A stretch of 64,000 bases of DNA, from positions 1 to 64,000 of the forward strand of contig CALIAU010000025.1 in the NCBI GenBank assembly GCA_938045585.1, in the 5' to 3' direction. This document shows, in pieces, positions 27,081-36,956 of the stretch (its first letter is position 1; each line of letters begins with the position of its first letter). Both the position numbers and the translations under genes were made by a program. The stretch is from an uncultured Saprospiraceae bacterium (GTDB taxonomy: Bacteria > Bacteroidota > Bacteroidia > Chitinophagales > Saprospiraceae). The notes below the pieces were generated by a model. It did no database searches. It saw only the letters and a list, made by a program, of their open reading frames with translations, and was not told the DNA's origin.

Positions 27081-27213
27081 ATTGAATATTTGAATAGTGT
27101 TTAAGATTTTGATTTCGAATTAAGTATCTAAAAATATAAAAAACTACTATGAATACTACATCTTAAGCGCTAAATCTAGTTCTGTTCTTAACTAATTTGT
27201 CCTGAAAAGAACA

Positions 27214-28170
27214 TCAAAACTCTAAGTAACTACAAGTTTGCACTCCCTGTTTAGTGCAAACGACTGAAGAAACCTTATTTGCAAGTGAAATTGCCTGATT
27301 TATGTCCAAATTCGCGCACAATGCAAGACTTAATGCTGCAATAAAACTATCGCCAGCACCACAAACATCAGCATTCTCTATAGGTTTAGTAGGAATAAGT
27401 CCATTTTTGGATTGATTATGATAATAAGCACCCTTTTCTGACAAAGTGAGTACGAGGGTCTCAAATCCTACTTGCTTCATGAGTATTTCTGCAGCTTTTC
27501 CAAGTGCTGACAGGTCTGTATCAAGGCTTTCTCCCAAAAATGAAGAGATTTCTTTCAAATTTGGCTTAAAAATACTAGCACCGGCATACGCCTTGTAATT
27601 ATTCACTTTTGGGTCTACAAATACTGGAACTGCATGTTTTTTTGCATTTGCCATAAGTCTCTTAATCAGAGCCTCCGTGAGAATACCCTTGTTATAATCT
27701 TGCAAGATAATGCCATCAATTTTATGCTCTTCTAATAATCTATTACTGGCAAGCCAAATACGCTCTTGTAGTGTATGGTCAATATTTTCTAATTGCTCGT
27801 CATCTAGCCTGGCAACAGGCTTATTGTTAGAAAATATACGCGATTTTACAGTTGTAATACGCTTATTATTTTGAAATAGGCCCTGTGTTTTGCATCCAGC
27901 AGTTTCAAGCAGTTTAGTTAGATGCTTTCCATTTGTATCTCCACCAATAACAGATAGGAGTTCGACCTGCCCTCCTAAAGCCAATATATTTGTAGCAACA
28001 TTAGCTGCTCCTCCAGGATACTGGTCTTTGCTTTGAATAGAGTAGACAGGAACAGGGTATTCTGGCGACATACGATTGCTCTCTGTATAAATAAATTGGT
28101 CTAACATAACATCCCCAATAACGAGAAGGCGAATTGCGCTGAAGTCGGGTTTGTTATTTAGTAAGTTCAT
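27214..28170 (-). CDS. hldE: D-glycero-beta-D-manno-heptose-7-phosphate kinase (HldE/RfaE1 domain)
   Basis: The 318-residue PfkB-family kinase has VIGDVMLDQFIYTESNRMSPEYPVPV and GGAANVATNILALGG at the N-terminus, and DVCGAGDSFIAALSLAL with the catalytic Asp at the C-terminus. Only the kinase half of bifunctional HldE is present; the nucleotidyltransferase half must be encoded elsewhere if the pathway is complete. It makes heptose 1,7-bisphosphate for the LPS inner core. The start overlaps the waaA end by 17 bases, linking the two LPS genes. Confidence 0.88.
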   Translation of the reverse strand: MNLLNNKPDFSAIRLLVIGDVMLDQFIYTESNRMSPEYPVPVYSIQSKDQYPGGAANVATNILALGGQVELLSVIGGDTNGKHLTKLLETAGCKTQGLFQNNKRITTVKSRIFSNNKPVARLDDEQLENIDHTLQERIWLASNRLLEEHKIDGIILQDYNKGILTEALIKRLMANAKKHAVPVFVDPKVNNYKAYAGASIFKPNLKEISSFLGESLDTDLSALGKAAEILMKQVGFETLVLTLSEKGAYYHNQSKNGLIPTKPIENADVCGAGDSFIAALSLALCANLDINQAISLANKVSSVVCTKQGVQTCSYLEF

Positions 28171-29350
28171 GTACGCTTTCTATTATAAGCTTATTGCTGT
28201 TATTGTTATTAAAATATTGTAAGACCTTTTCTTTATGCTTGTATTCAAGATTTTGCGCACTTAATTCTTTGGCTTTATTGCCAAATTCTTGTGGACTAAA
28301 AATAGTATAATACATGGCATTTTTAAAATACAGTACTTCTTCAAATCCCTTATCTTTTGGTCCGGCAATTACAGGAACATGTTCCACAATAGCTTCAAGA
28401 CTATTATGTATGCTATTTGAAAATCCACCGCCAATATAGGCAAGGCTGGCATATTTATAAAGATGCTTTAAGATCCCCAGTTTATTTACTAATACTAACC
28501 TACTGGTCTTTACTGCTGTTTGAAATTCTACCATATACTCAGGAAGACTTGTTTTGAAAAAAGTGAGGTTTTCAGTATCAAGCTCATGTGGTACAATGAT
28601 ATGTGTTACATGAGGTAAGATCTCAATTCCTGATATAATAGCCTGAATATCTGATCTGTGTACACTCCCATAAATTACAATTTCTCCTTGTAAGTTTGCT
28701 ATTTCAGGGATTATTATAGCCTTGTTTTTTTCATGCAGGATAGATGATATCCTTGAGTCAGATGCATCTTGTATTTTATCATCAGGAATGCCAAACTCTG
28801 TTAGTGCTAAACGCGAATCTTCATTGTGAACAAAAAACAAATCGGCTTCTCGAATAATGGAATGAAGACTACGTAAAGGCCATTTAAAATACTTTGCATT
28901 CTTCTTTGTATTCATATTAATAAACACAAAAGGTATTTTACTCTCCTTGAGCACATACATTAGATTGTACCAGTATTCATATTTATTAATTATAAACAAA
29001 CTCGGATTAAGTTTATTTACAAAAGCGTTCATTTTGGCGGGCAGGTCAATAGGCAGAAATACAATATCGTCGTAGAATTCTTTTTCCTCTTGAATGATCT
29101 CTTGGCCAGAGAGGGAAAAGAAACTCATTATTACAAAGTATCCTTCAGACCTGAGTTGTTTAGCTAGTAACTTGGTTTGCTCGTATTCACCATGAGAGGC
29201 ACAATGAATTATAATTTTTTTTTTGCTGGTAGGAGGGGAGCTAAAGTCCTTTCTAACTAAAAACCAGTTCTTCCACTTTGGGTTGAACACAGATAGAATA
29301 CGAATGCATGATGAAGCAATAAAAACAGTAAGAGTATACAGTAAACGCAT
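28154..29350 (-). CDS. waaA: Kdo transferase WaaA
   Basis: The 398-residue GT30 glycosyltransferase has an N-terminal membrane anchor and the KIIIHCASHGEYEQTKLLAKQL acceptor-side motif. The C-terminal nucleotide-sugar half has EIVIYGSVHRSDI, YKYASLAYIGGGFSNSIHNSLEA and VPVIAGP. WaaA transfers Kdo from CMP-Kdo to lipid A precursors at the inner membrane. It starts two bases after the outer-membrane protein gene and overlaps hldE. Confidence 0.9.
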   Translation of the reverse strand: MRLLYTLTVFIASSCIRILSVFNPKWKNWFLVRKDFSSPPTSKKKIIIHCASHGEYEQTKLLAKQLRSEGYFVIMSFFSLSGQEIIQEEKEFYDDIVFLPIDLPAKMNAFVNKLNPSLFIINKYEYWYNLMYVLKESKIPFVFINMNTKKNAKYFKWPLRSLHSIIREADLFFVHNEDSRLALTEFGIPDDKIQDASDSRISSILHEKNKAIIIPEIANLQGEIVIYGSVHRSDIQAIISGIEILPHVTHIIVPHELDTENLTFFKTSLPEYMVEFQTAVKTSRLVLVNKLGILKHLYKYASLAYIGGGFSNSIHNSLEAIVEHVPVIAGPKDKGFEEVLYFKNAMYYTIFSPQEFGNKAKELSAQNLEYKHKEKVLQYFNNNNSNKLIIESVHELTK

Positions 29351-29352
29351 TA

Positions 29353-30105
29353 TTAATAAAATATCTCTTCATCCACTACAGTATTAACAAGTGGAATGAG
29401 CCATTTTAAATTAAGAGCATAAATAAGATCAAGTCGACCCTGCGTGTCAGAAAGTCCAGTATCAAAGTTTATAGCTCTTACATTTTTTGTAAAGCCCTGA
29501 GTGAATTCAAAACCAAAAGATAAATTCATTCTACGACTATCAGAAACATAGTTATAACTTATTCTTTCTTTAAGTGCAAATCCTCTAGTACTTCTATCGT
29601 AGCCTTTTTTATATCGTCCAGCAACCTGAGGTACAGAAGAGGTGTCGTCTTGCACACGGATAAAATGATTTAATAGCCCTGCGCCAGCGCCTAAACGGAA
29701 TCCGCGCCCATTTTCATTTCCTGCAATAATTTTTTCTAACATCAGTCCCATGTAGACACCACGTTGTCTTAAAAATATATTGGCATAGCCTCCATTATTT
29801 CCGAGAACGAGACCATTTTCTAGGCGGAGTGGAGCTAATACATCTTCCTTAACATTGTTGCCAAAGAGAAAGCCAGTCTCAAAACTTGCAGCCCATTTTG
29901 ATGGGCTCAATTGGTACTCTAATCCAACCCTGATTTCATTGTTGTTTCCAAACCTCTCTTTCAGGTCACCTCCAGGAATATTATAGGCGGCACCAATCGT
30001 TATACCTATAACTCTTCCAGATTTAACTGTAGACTCTTCTTCTGTCTGAGACATAAGTAAATAAGGGATACAAAAAAAGATTATGAGTAAAGTGTGAATA
30101 CGCAT
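29353..30105 (-). CDS. Predicted outer-membrane beta-barrel protein
   Basis: The 250-residue protein starts at ATG 30105 (MRIHTLLIIFFCIPYLLMSQ, a signal peptide). Alternating strands ending in aromatic residues (IGITIGAAYNIPGG, NEIRVGLEYQLS, AASFETGFLFG, MNLSFGFEFTQGF, LIYALNLKWLIP) suggest an 8- to 10-strand beta-barrel. The specific function is unknown. It sits between pgk and waaA with 2 bases to waaA, which suggests a link to outer-membrane biogenesis. Confidence 0.72.
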   Translation of the reverse strand: MRIHTLLIIFFCIPYLLMSQTEEESTVKSGRVIGITIGAAYNIPGGDLKERFGNNNEIRVGLEYQLSPSKWAASFETGFLFGNNVKEDVLAPLRLENGLVLGNNGGYANIFLRQRGVYMGLMLEKIIAGNENGRGFRLGAGAGLLNHFIRVQDDTSSVPQVAGRYKKGYDRSTRGFALKERISYNYVSDSRRMNLSFGFEFTQGFTKNVRAINFDTGLSDTQGRLDLIYALNLKWLIPLVNTVVDEEIFY

Positions 30106-30161
30106 GAAGCAAATGTAAGGATGTTTTTTGAACAATTGTGATTTGCTTTTGTCGTAAGGGC

Positions 30162-31370
30162 TTAATCCTCATTAAATATGGCTGCAATACCAGGAAGCTT
30201 TTTGCCTTCTAAATATTCAAGCATTGCTCCTCCACCTGTAGAGATAAAACTCACTTCGTCCGCTTTTCCGCTTTGATTTATTGCTGAAACAGAATCGCCT
30301 CCGCCCACGAGAGAGAATGCACCCTTTTTGGTTGCCTTGGCTATACTATCTGCAATTGCTAAAGACCCCTTGGCAAAGTTTTCAAATTCGAATACACCCA
30401 CCGGCCCATTCCATATTATGGTTTTAGAGTCTTGAATAATGGCATCATATTTTGCAATGGCTTTGGGTCCAATGTCTAATCCCATTTCTCCATCTTGTAT
30501 GCGATCAGTATCTACAATACCTGAATAACTATCATTAGAAAAACTGGTAGCACTTACTGTATCCTCCGGTAATAGAATTTCTACGTTTTGTGCCTTGGCT
30601 TTTTCCAGTAATTCAAGTGCGAGATCAAGATAATCTTCCTCACAAAGGCTATTCCCAATTTGTCCTCCTTTTGCTTTAATAAAGGTATAGGACATGCCTC
30701 CTCCAATAAGGATAAAGTTTACAAAATCTATTAGCTTTTCAATCAATTGAATCTTGTCAGAGACTTTTGCTCCTCCTAGTATTGCAGTGCAGGGTCTATT
30801 AGGACTATTAAGAATTTTATCCGCATTCTGTATCTCATTTTCTAGCAGTAGGCCTAAGGTTCTGTCTTTGCGTTTAAAAAACTTTGCAACTGTGGTTGTA
30901 GACGCATGCGCTCTATGCGCAGTGCCAAATGCATCATTCACATACGTGTCACCATGCTTGGAGAGGCGGGCAGCAAAGTCATCATCCCCTTTGGCTTCTT
31001 CTGGATAGAACCTAGTGTTTTCTAAAAGCAGTACCTCACCCGCTTTTAAATTGGTAGACTTTTCTAAGGCTTTTTCACCTACACAATCATCTACAAACTG
31101 TACATCTGTTTCTAAGAGACTTGAGAGATGTTGCACAATTTGACGTAGCGAAAATTTCTTTCTATTAATGGAACCGTCCTCATTCTTTTTTTTCTGAGGT
31201 CGTCCGAGATGAGACATAAGCACTGCACTACCGCCTTGATCTATAATACTACGAATTGTTGGCAGAGCCTTTCGCATTCTTGTATCATCTAAGATCTTTC
31301 CATCTTTATCAAGAGGCACGTTGAAATCTACACGAATTAGAGCTCTACGTCCATTAAAGTCTATTGTCAT
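30162..31370 (-). CDS. pgk: Phosphoglycerate kinase
   Basis: The 402-residue length fits bacterial Pgk. Motifs: [13 protein letters not shown] at the N-terminus, [68 protein letters not shown] and [17 protein letters not shown]. It converts 1,3-bisphosphoglycerate and ADP to 3-phosphoglycerate and ATP. It follows gap by 5 bases, forming the common gap-pgk pair. Confidence 0.97.
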   Translation of the reverse strand: MTIDFNGRRALIRVDFNVPLDKDGKILDDTRMRKALPTIRSIIDQGGSAVLMSHLGRPQKKKNEDGSINRKKFSLRQIVQHLSSLLETDVQFVDDCVGEKALEKSTNLKAGEVLLLENTRFYPEEAKGDDDFAARLSKHGDTYVNDAFGTAHRAHASTTTVAKFFKRKDRTLGLLLENEIQNADKILNSPNRPCTAILGGAKVSDKIQLIEKLIDFVNFILIGGGMSYTFIKAKGGQIGNSLCEEDYLDLALELLEKAKAQNVEILLPEDTVSATSFSNDSYSGIVDTDRIQDGEMGLDIGPKAIAKYDAIIQDSKTIIWNGPVGVFEFENFAKGSLAIADSIAKATKKGAFSLVGGGDSVSAINQSGKADEVSFISTGGGAMLEYLEGKKLPGIAAIFNED

Positions 31371-31375
31371 CTGTA

Positions 31376-32368
31376 TTATGCTTTATCTGCAAGGTCAGCT
31401 AAACGAGCCGAATACCCTGCTTCGTTATCGTACCAACTTACAACCTTAACCATGTTGCCCATCGTGTTAGTCATAAGTGAATCAAATATGCTAGAATGGG
31501 GATTACCTACGATATCTGAAGATACTAGAGGATCAGTAGAATATTCAACGATTCCTTTGTAAGCACCATCAGCTGCTGATTTAAATGCTGCATTTACTTC
31601 TTCGATAGAAGGTGCTTTTTCTAAAATTGCATTTACCTCAATCATTGAACCTGTAATTACAGGAACACGTACTGCAATTGCAAATAACTTTCCTTCCACT
31701 GGTGGATATACCTTACCCACTGCAGATGCTGCACCTGTGGTAGTAGGTACTATGTTGTATGCTGCCGCTCTAGCTCTTCTTAAATCTTTGTGTGGAGCAT
31801 CCTGTATTCTTTGATCAGATGTATATGCATGTGTAGTTGTTAGAGAGCCTTGAACAAAGCCAAAATTTTGGTCTAATATTTTCATTACAGGAGCAAGGCA
31901 GTTCGTTGTACAACTTGCATTGGAAAGGATATCACATTGCGCATTGAGTTGTTCTCCATTTACACCTAAAACAATTGTGTCTATACCTGCACCCTTGCCA
32001 GGGGCAGAAATGATTACTTTTTTTGCACCTGCCTGTAAATGAAGAGCTGCTTTGTCCGCTTCTCTAAAGAAACCTGTACATTCCAGTACGACATCGATTT
32101 TTAATTCTTTCCAGTTTAGTTTTGACGGATCGCGTTCTGCTGTAGCCTGCATTTTATTTCCATCTACAGTAATGTGCGTATCTGTAGCACTGATATCTGC
32201 GTTTAATTTACCATGCGCACTATCAAACTTGAGCAAGTGCGCTAGTGTTTTGTTATCAGTAAGATCATTGATAGCAACAACTTCGATGTTGTCGTTTTTT
32301 ATTAGATTTCTGAAAGTTAATCTTCCAATTCTTCCGAAACCATTAATTGCAATTCTTTTTTTAGACAT
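31376..32368 (-). CDS. gap: Glyceraldehyde-3-phosphate dehydrogenase, type I
   Basis: The 330-residue protein starts at ATG 32368 ([16 protein letters not shown]); a TTG nine bases earlier is less likely. The NAD-binding motif [10 protein letters not shown] and the catalytic [13 protein letters not shown] with its Cys are present, as are the [22 protein letters not shown] and [10 protein letters not shown] motifs. It makes 1,3-bisphosphoglycerate in glycolysis. It is the first gene of the gap-pgk operon. Confidence 0.97.
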   Translation of the reverse strand: MSKKRIAINGFGRIGRLTFRNLIKNDNIEVVAINDLTDNKTLAHLLKFDSAHGKLNADISATDTHITVDGNKMQATAERDPSKLNWKELKIDVVLECTGFFREADKAALHLQAGAKKVIISAPGKGAGIDTIVLGVNGEQLNAQCDILSNASCTTNCLAPVMKILDQNFGFVQGSLTTTHAYTSDQRIQDAPHKDLRRARAAAYNIVPTTTGAASAVGKVYPPVEGKLFAIAVRVPVITGSMIEVNAILEKAPSIEEVNAAFKSAADGAYKGIVEYSTDPLVSSDIVGNPHSSIFDSLMTNTMGNMVKVVSWYDNEAGYSARLADLADKA

Positions 32369-32430
32369 AGTGCTCAACTTTAATTCGTGAAAAAATTAAG
32401 CCACAAAGAACGCATATTCTAATGAAAGCG

Positions 32431-34029
32431 TCAGCTTTTTATAAACTTTTCTGTGAGTATAAAGTCTTGTCCTTCAACTACTATAAGATATAATCCTGCC
32501 GTAAAGGTTTTCGAATCAAACTGAAGGGAATGATTCCCCATATGAAAGAATTCTCCGTTTCGCAAAACTTTAATTTCTTTACCATCCATGTCTTGCACAG
32601 AAATTTTGCAAGGACCACCTGAAGCCATATTAAAACGAAGGTTTACAGTTTCTCTTACTGGATTTGGAAAAATAGGATCTAGAGAATGTTTTCGAGGATC
32701 AAACTGTGGATTGCTAGTGGAAGTACTGGAATCATCAATAAAACTGATATCCTCATCGCCTTCCTGATAATCTACATAAAAGACGGGTAAATAATACATT
32801 TCGTCCCCAGTACGCTCACCCCATGCTACAGTCTGAGGCGGATTATTTGGATTTTGTGGATTTTCAGCAGTGTTGTCATATCCAGCAATTGCATGAATTT
32901 TTGAACCTGCCTTAGCAACTATAAATTCTTGAAAAAAGTAATTACCCTGCCAATTAAAATCCCATTCGGGAATATTAATTAAATTGACTATGTCACCATT
33001 TGGCTCTTCTAAATACACAGTCCAATCCTGTCCTAAAAGATGCATGTGTGGACTAAGACCTAATAGACTTATGTCTTGGTTTATATTCCAGACACCATGA
33101 AATGTTTTTTCTTGATCAGGAGGTATGATGAAGGAGAAAAAACCACCCGGAAGATCAAACGGAAGCATGATTCTATCGCGTGTAAATCGGTTTACTTCTT
33201 CTGTATCATCTGCAAAGAATAAATTTATCTTACTTCTATCGGTTTCATCAACTGGGGTAGGAGCATAGTGGATCTGTACTACAATATCAGCACCTGCTTC
33301 TAAAGTTTGTCCCAGGCCTACGGGATAACGAATAGGCTTTTGACCAGGTACATATCCGGGATATTGTTTTTGACCTAAAATGGAAAGATCATTGGAATCT
33401 CCATCAAAACCACCAAATCCTTCGAAGCCATATTCTGGAGTAGAGGCATCCGTTTCTCGTGCGATACCTTCTGTATCCTCAAAAATTAAGGCATGATGCA
33501 CAATCTTTGTATTACCTGGTCTAAATTCTACAGCCTTGATAATTTTATCTTCTAATAAATCAGTAGGTAAAACGAAATAGTAATAGGAGTCTTCTCCATT
33601 CCCTTCATGTACGTGCGCTTGTTCCATTTCTAAGACTAGGTCCGGTTCTCCTAGTAAAGATTCGTTTGGGAAACTAGGAAAATCAGGTTCTAAAGAAATA
33701 TCTCCTCTTGGAGTTCCATTGTCTACCCAATTAGCAATTTTATCTATTTCATCTTGACTTAAAAAATTTTCGGAAAGATAATTTTGATACTCAGGATTTG
33801 CTTGCCATGGGGGCATATATCGTATAGAAGTTACATATTTAATTGTGCTAGCCCAATTTTTTACTTCATCATAGTTAGTCAAGGACATCGGACCTATTTC
33901 ACCAGGTCTATGACAAGTACTACAATTTTTATAAATGATGGGGGCTATGTCTTCGGCAAAATTAACCTGTGTTTTGCCACTGATGGTACTTAGAAGAATT
34001 AAAGCTACAATGGATAGGTAAGATTTCAT
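32431..34029 (-). CDS. T9SS-sorted cytochrome c / copper monooxygenase-like protein
   Basis: The 532-residue protein starts at ATG 34029 with a signal peptide (MKSYLSIVALILLSTISGKT). A c-type heme motif CSTCHRPGEIGP lies near residue 38, with a likely Met ligand further on (RYMPPW). The middle resembles the copper type II ascorbate-dependent monooxygenase (PHM) fold, with candidate copper ligands HHALIFED (about 180) and PHMHLLGQDW (about 330). The end is a type A sorting domain (DPIFPNPVRETVNLRF). The substrate is unknown; an extracellular redox role is inferred. Confidence 0.82.
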   Translation of the reverse strand: MKSYLSIVALILLSTISGKTQVNFAEDIAPIIYKNCSTCHRPGEIGPMSLTNYDEVKNWASTIKYVTSIRYMPPWQANPEYQNYLSENFLSQDEIDKIANWVDNGTPRGDISLEPDFPSFPNESLLGEPDLVLEMEQAHVHEGNGEDSYYYFVLPTDLLEDKIIKAVEFRPGNTKIVHHALIFEDTEGIARETDASTPEYGFEGFGGFDGDSNDLSILGQKQYPGYVPGQKPIRYPVGLGQTLEAGADIVVQIHYAPTPVDETDRSKINLFFADDTEEVNRFTRDRIMLPFDLPGGFFSFIIPPDQEKTFHGVWNINQDISLLGLSPHMHLLGQDWTVYLEEPNGDIVNLINIPEWDFNWQGNYFFQEFIVAKAGSKIHAIAGYDNTAENPQNPNNPPQTVAWGERTGDEMYYLPVFYVDYQEGDEDISFIDDSSTSTSNPQFDPRKHSLDPIFPNPVRETVNLRFNMASGGPCKISVQDMDGKEIKVLRNGEFFHMGNHSLQFDSKTFTAGLYLIVVEGQDFILTEKFIKS

Positions 34030-34044
34030 ACAAGACAGTTTTAC

Positions 34045-34052
34045 CAAATTTA
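34045..34052 (-). promoter_or_regulatory. -7 box for cytochrome/monooxygenase gene
   Basis: The minus strand reads TAAATTTG, matching TAnnTTTG, 16 bases before the ATG at 34029. It supports that start over the longer frame. Confidence 0.5.
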
Positions 34053-34083
34053 CAACATATTCGCTTGTAAAACCATCCTTGGA

Positions 34084-34749
34084 TTAATTTATAACACCTA
34101 AAGATCGTAGCTCTGTACTTATATCAGCCATTCTCGAAAAATTAGGTACATCAAGATCTAATATGGCTTTATTTTGGTGTGGATTATAGGCAAGCACATC
34201 AATATTTGCATTGATGGCTCCCATGACGCCGGAGAAGGAATCTTCAATAACAAGTGCATGCTGATAGTCAACACCCATTTTGTTGCATGCATACATAAAA
34301 AGATCAGGTTCAGGTTTCCATTTCTGAACATCATAGGCACTAAATATTCTATCCTTGGAAAAATATCTATCGAGTTTACAAGTTGGAATAGAAATATCCA
34401 TTTTGACATGGGGAGCATTAGAAGCTACACAGGAAGGAATTTGTATCTGTTCCAAAATCTCTACAACTCCTTCTATAGGTTTGAGTTCGGTTTCAAATAA
34501 GACCTGCGATCGCTTGCGATATTCTGCTTCAAAGTCAAAACTCGGAAGTTCCCCATTATGTTTGATAATATGATTTCGGATATCAGAAAACTTTGTCCCT
34601 AAGAATAAATCACTCGATTCTTCAGGTGTACAGGGAATTCCTATTTCTGTCAACATACTCGCAATGAGCGTGCAAGCTATTTTTTCGCTATCCACCAAAG
34701 TCCCATCGCAATCAAATATAATAAGCTGGTAATTCTTGTCTTTATGCAT
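34084..34749 (-). CDS. HAD-superfamily hydrolase, phosphoglucomutase/phosphatase-like
   Basis: The 221-residue protein has HAD motif I FDCDGTLVDSE, motif II SNAPH, motif III KPEPDLFMYA with Lys, and motif IV VIEDSFSGVMGA. A helical cap lies at about residues 20-85, as in beta-phosphoglucomutase-like HAD proteins. The substrate cannot be told from sequence. The ATG at 34749 is chosen over the TTG at 34752. Confidence 0.85.
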   Translation of the reverse strand: MHKDKNYQLIIFDCDGTLVDSEKIACTLIASMLTEIGIPCTPEESSDLFLGTKFSDIRNHIIKHNGELPSFDFEAEYRKRSQVLFETELKPIEGVVEILEQIQIPSCVASNAPHVKMDISIPTCKLDRYFSKDRIFSAYDVQKWKPEPDLFMYACNKMGVDYQHALVIEDSFSGVMGAINANIDVLAYNPHQNKAILDLDVPNFSRMADISTELRSLGVIN

Positions 34750-34881
34750 CAAATTTAAGTTTTCAGGTCTATATCCATGTAATTTGAACCATTTGGGCCG
34801 AAAATAGCCATTATTTTGGAATGGCTGCGGTATATGTTTCCTTGGACTCTACCGATAATTATACTTATTAAATGCTAGGTA

Positions 34882-34910
34882 TAAAAAAAGCTCCCAGTAA
34901 ACTGAGAGCT
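34882..34910 (-). terminator. Terminator after tRNA-Glu
   Basis: AGCTCCCAGT (34889-34898) pairs with ACTGAGAGCT (34901-34910) with one mismatch; on the minus strand a T-run follows. It lies just downstream of the tRNA. Confidence 0.75.
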
Positions 34911-34914
34911 TGAG

Positions 34915-34986
34915 CAGCCCGTAGGGGATTCGAACCCCTGCTACCAGGATGAAAACCTGGCGTCCTAACCCCTAGACGAACGGGCC
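34915..34986 (-). tRNA. tRNA-Glu (anticodon TTC)
   Basis: On the minus strand the gene starts GGCCCGTTCGTCTAGGGGTT. The anticodon arm CCAGG-TTTTCAT-CCTGG gives anticodon TTC. The T arm is GGGGTTCGAATCCCC. The acceptor GGCCCGT pairs with ACGGGCT with one G-T pair at the top. CCA is not encoded. Promoter and terminator are both visible, so it is a single-gene unit. Confidence 0.95.
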
Positions 34987-34999
34987 GTTTAAGGAGTCG

Positions 35000-35028
35000 C
35001 AAATATATATGTTTCTTAAAATAACCAA
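35000..35028 (-). promoter_or_regulatory. Promoter of tRNA-Glu
   Basis: The minus strand has TTG (35028-35026), an 18-base spacer, and TATATTTG (35007-35000), close to the Bacteroidota TTG-N19-TAnnTTTG form. The expected start falls a few bases before the tRNA 5' end at 34986. Confidence 0.7.
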
Positions 35029-35250
35029 GCTTATTTATAAGGAATTTTTAAGCGAAAAGCCACTAAATCGCTTCTTGTAGTACATATTTAAAATACAGAA
35101 TGCAGAAACGCTATAAACTATGGGTCTTAAGCAATTTAAACTGACCTGGAATAATTTCATAGAATTCTTCCATTCTGGCTTTAATACATTGGCTTAACAT
35201 TATATTGAAGACCATTTTGCCTCTGTATCGAATTCTAATTTAATCTAGCA

Positions 35251-36876
35251 TTAATTCCACAATAGGGGTTCTCCGCCATGCTTAGTCTTGTTATTTCTAA
35301 TCAAATCTTCCACTTCCTTACTAATGTCTTTGTTTCCTAAGGCCTCCAATGATTTAAGTTTGCCCTCTAAAGACATTAATCGACCAGGGTTTCTCTCTAA
35401 AGATGCATCATATGCAGCCAGTGCTTCTTGAAAATTCCCTTTCTTAAAAAGTGCTTCCGCATAGGCTTCTGAAGCAGGTTTGAATATAGATGGAGGTCCA
35501 AAAGCATAGCTCAGAGATTTGTCTAAAGCGTCTGCCTTTTTTAATACAGCTAATGCCGCATCTTCTTTTCCTTCCAATTGGAGTAGGGCAGCCTCTAATT
35601 CATACTCTATGATACTTACCATATCTATATCAACTTGACTAGTAGCAGCATTAATTATATCACCAGCGCTGCACATGGTGGTTTGTTTATCACTGAGATT
35701 AAGACTAGCTGTATATTTTTCCTTTTGTAATGTTCTAATAATCGATTTCAATTCAGCTCCATCCTTATTATGAAAAGCTCGCATACCATTCAAGAAATAA
35801 TTTTCAGCGCGTTTCATAATAGAAAGATCTTCTACCTGTACTGTTATTTCAGAAATAGCATCTGTCCAAAGATTATTCTCTGTCATGTAGGCACCTTTCA
35901 TTGCTAACAAGTATGCTCTTGCCTCTTTGCTAGGTCTGCCTTCTGCATAGGCTTTCATTTTATCTAAGAGAAGTCTTGCTTCATCTTTTTCTCCCGTTTG
36001 GTACAGAGCATATTGTAGCCAACTCAGGGAATGATAACTGCCATCCATGCCATACTTTGTACGTCTACGCATACTTGCGTTCCATGAAGCGATGTTAGAG
36101 AGTATAACATCTTTCCATCTTCCCAAGGCAATGTATATATGAGATGGCATATGCAAGGCATGCGAAGCATCAGGTGCTACTTTTGCATACGTATCCGCAG
36201 CGTCAATTGCTAAATGAGCATGCTCAGGATCATCGTAAGAATGAATTAAGTAATGAAGAGCTCCAGGATGATTTGGGTTTTCAGCAAGAATTCCTTTTGA
36301 TATTTCTGCGCACTTATTATACAACTCTTCATCTCTTCCGTTTTTAGCGGTACCTAATAGGGAAATAGCGTACAAGGCTGAAATTTCTTGATTCCCAGGA
36401 TACTTTTTTTCTAAACGTTGCATGTGTTTTTTATAGGCGAGATCCCGTTGATCTTTTGGCCCTGTACCGTAAAGAATTTCTACTCCTTGGAATAGGTCTT
36501 TTTCTAAATCTGTTTGTAATAATTCTAACCGACTAGCACGTGTGGGACCCATTCTTTTGAAACAATCCTGCGCTCTTGCCGTTAATTGGCGTTGCCAAAG
36601 ATTGTGATTATAGGCCATGGCTTCTCCCCAATACGCCATTCCAAAATCTTTATCAATTTCTTGTGCCTTTAAAAAAGCATTGGCAGCATCAAGGTATTCA
36701 AAACTGTGTAAGAGTAGGAGACCCTGGTTGAAATAGGGAAGAGCTTCTTTTGCACCAGAGACTTTTAAATGAACATCTCCTAATTGCAGCTGCTCTTCGC
36801 CCGTAGAGCTTTGACAGGCAAACATTATTAATAGTATGAGGCCTGTCAAACATAATAACTGTATGCTTCGATTCAT
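35251..36876 (-). CDS. TPR-repeat lipoprotein, 541 aa
   Basis: Starting at ATG 36876, the protein has a lipoprotein signal (LTGLILLIMFAC). It is alpha-helical throughout, with TPR-type units such as ALPYFNQGLLLLHSFEYLDAANAF, AFLKAQEIDKDFGMAYWGEA and GNFQEALAAYDASLERNPG. The segment HYLIHSYDDPEHAHLA with LHMPSHIYIALGRW is typical of a conserved group of Bacteroidota and proteobacterial TPR proteins of unknown function. It probably acts as a periplasmic scaffold. Confidence 0.82.
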   Translation of the reverse strand: MNRSIQLLCLTGLILLIMFACQSSTGEEQLQLGDVHLKVSGAKEALPYFNQGLLLLHSFEYLDAANAFLKAQEIDKDFGMAYWGEAMAYNHNLWQRQLTARAQDCFKRMGPTRASRLELLQTDLEKDLFQGVEILYGTGPKDQRDLAYKKHMQRLEKKYPGNQEISALYAISLLGTAKNGRDEELYNKCAEISKGILAENPNHPGALHYLIHSYDDPEHAHLAIDAADTYAKVAPDASHALHMPSHIYIALGRWKDVILSNIASWNASMRRRTKYGMDGSYHSLSWLQYALYQTGEKDEARLLLDKMKAYAEGRPSKEARAYLLAMKGAYMTENNLWTDAISEITVQVEDLSIMKRAENYFLNGMRAFHNKDGAELKSIIRTLQKEKYTASLNLSDKQTTMCSAGDIINAATSQVDIDMVSIIEYELEAALLQLEGKEDAALAVLKKADALDKSLSYAFGPPSIFKPASEAYAEALFKKGNFQEALAAYDASLERNPGRLMSLEGKLKSLEALGNKDISKEVEDLIRNNKTKHGGEPLLWN

Positions 36877-36898
36877 GGCATAAAGATAACACACAAAT

Positions 36899-36937
36899 AA
36901 AAAAAAGCTCCTTCAAACGTGTAAAGGAGCTTTTTTT
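36899..36937. terminator. Bidirectional terminator
   Basis: AGCTCCTT (36906-36913) pairs with AAGGAGCT (36924-36931), with an A-run before and a T-run after. It ends the choice-of-anchor gene on the minus strand and separates it from the TPR gene. Confidence 0.85.
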
Positions 36938-36956
36938 AATCTTTTTAATAGAACGA

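Noticed and set aside
34806-34826. Hairpin AGCCATT/AATGGCT as a terminator
   Set aside because: There is no clean T-run on either strand and the tRNA already has a better terminator at 34882-34910.
35111-35215. Minus-strand small frame of 34 codons (ATG at 35215)
   Set aside because: Its composition is plausible for a peptide or gene remnant, but there is no ribosome-binding context, promoter or recognised family to support it.
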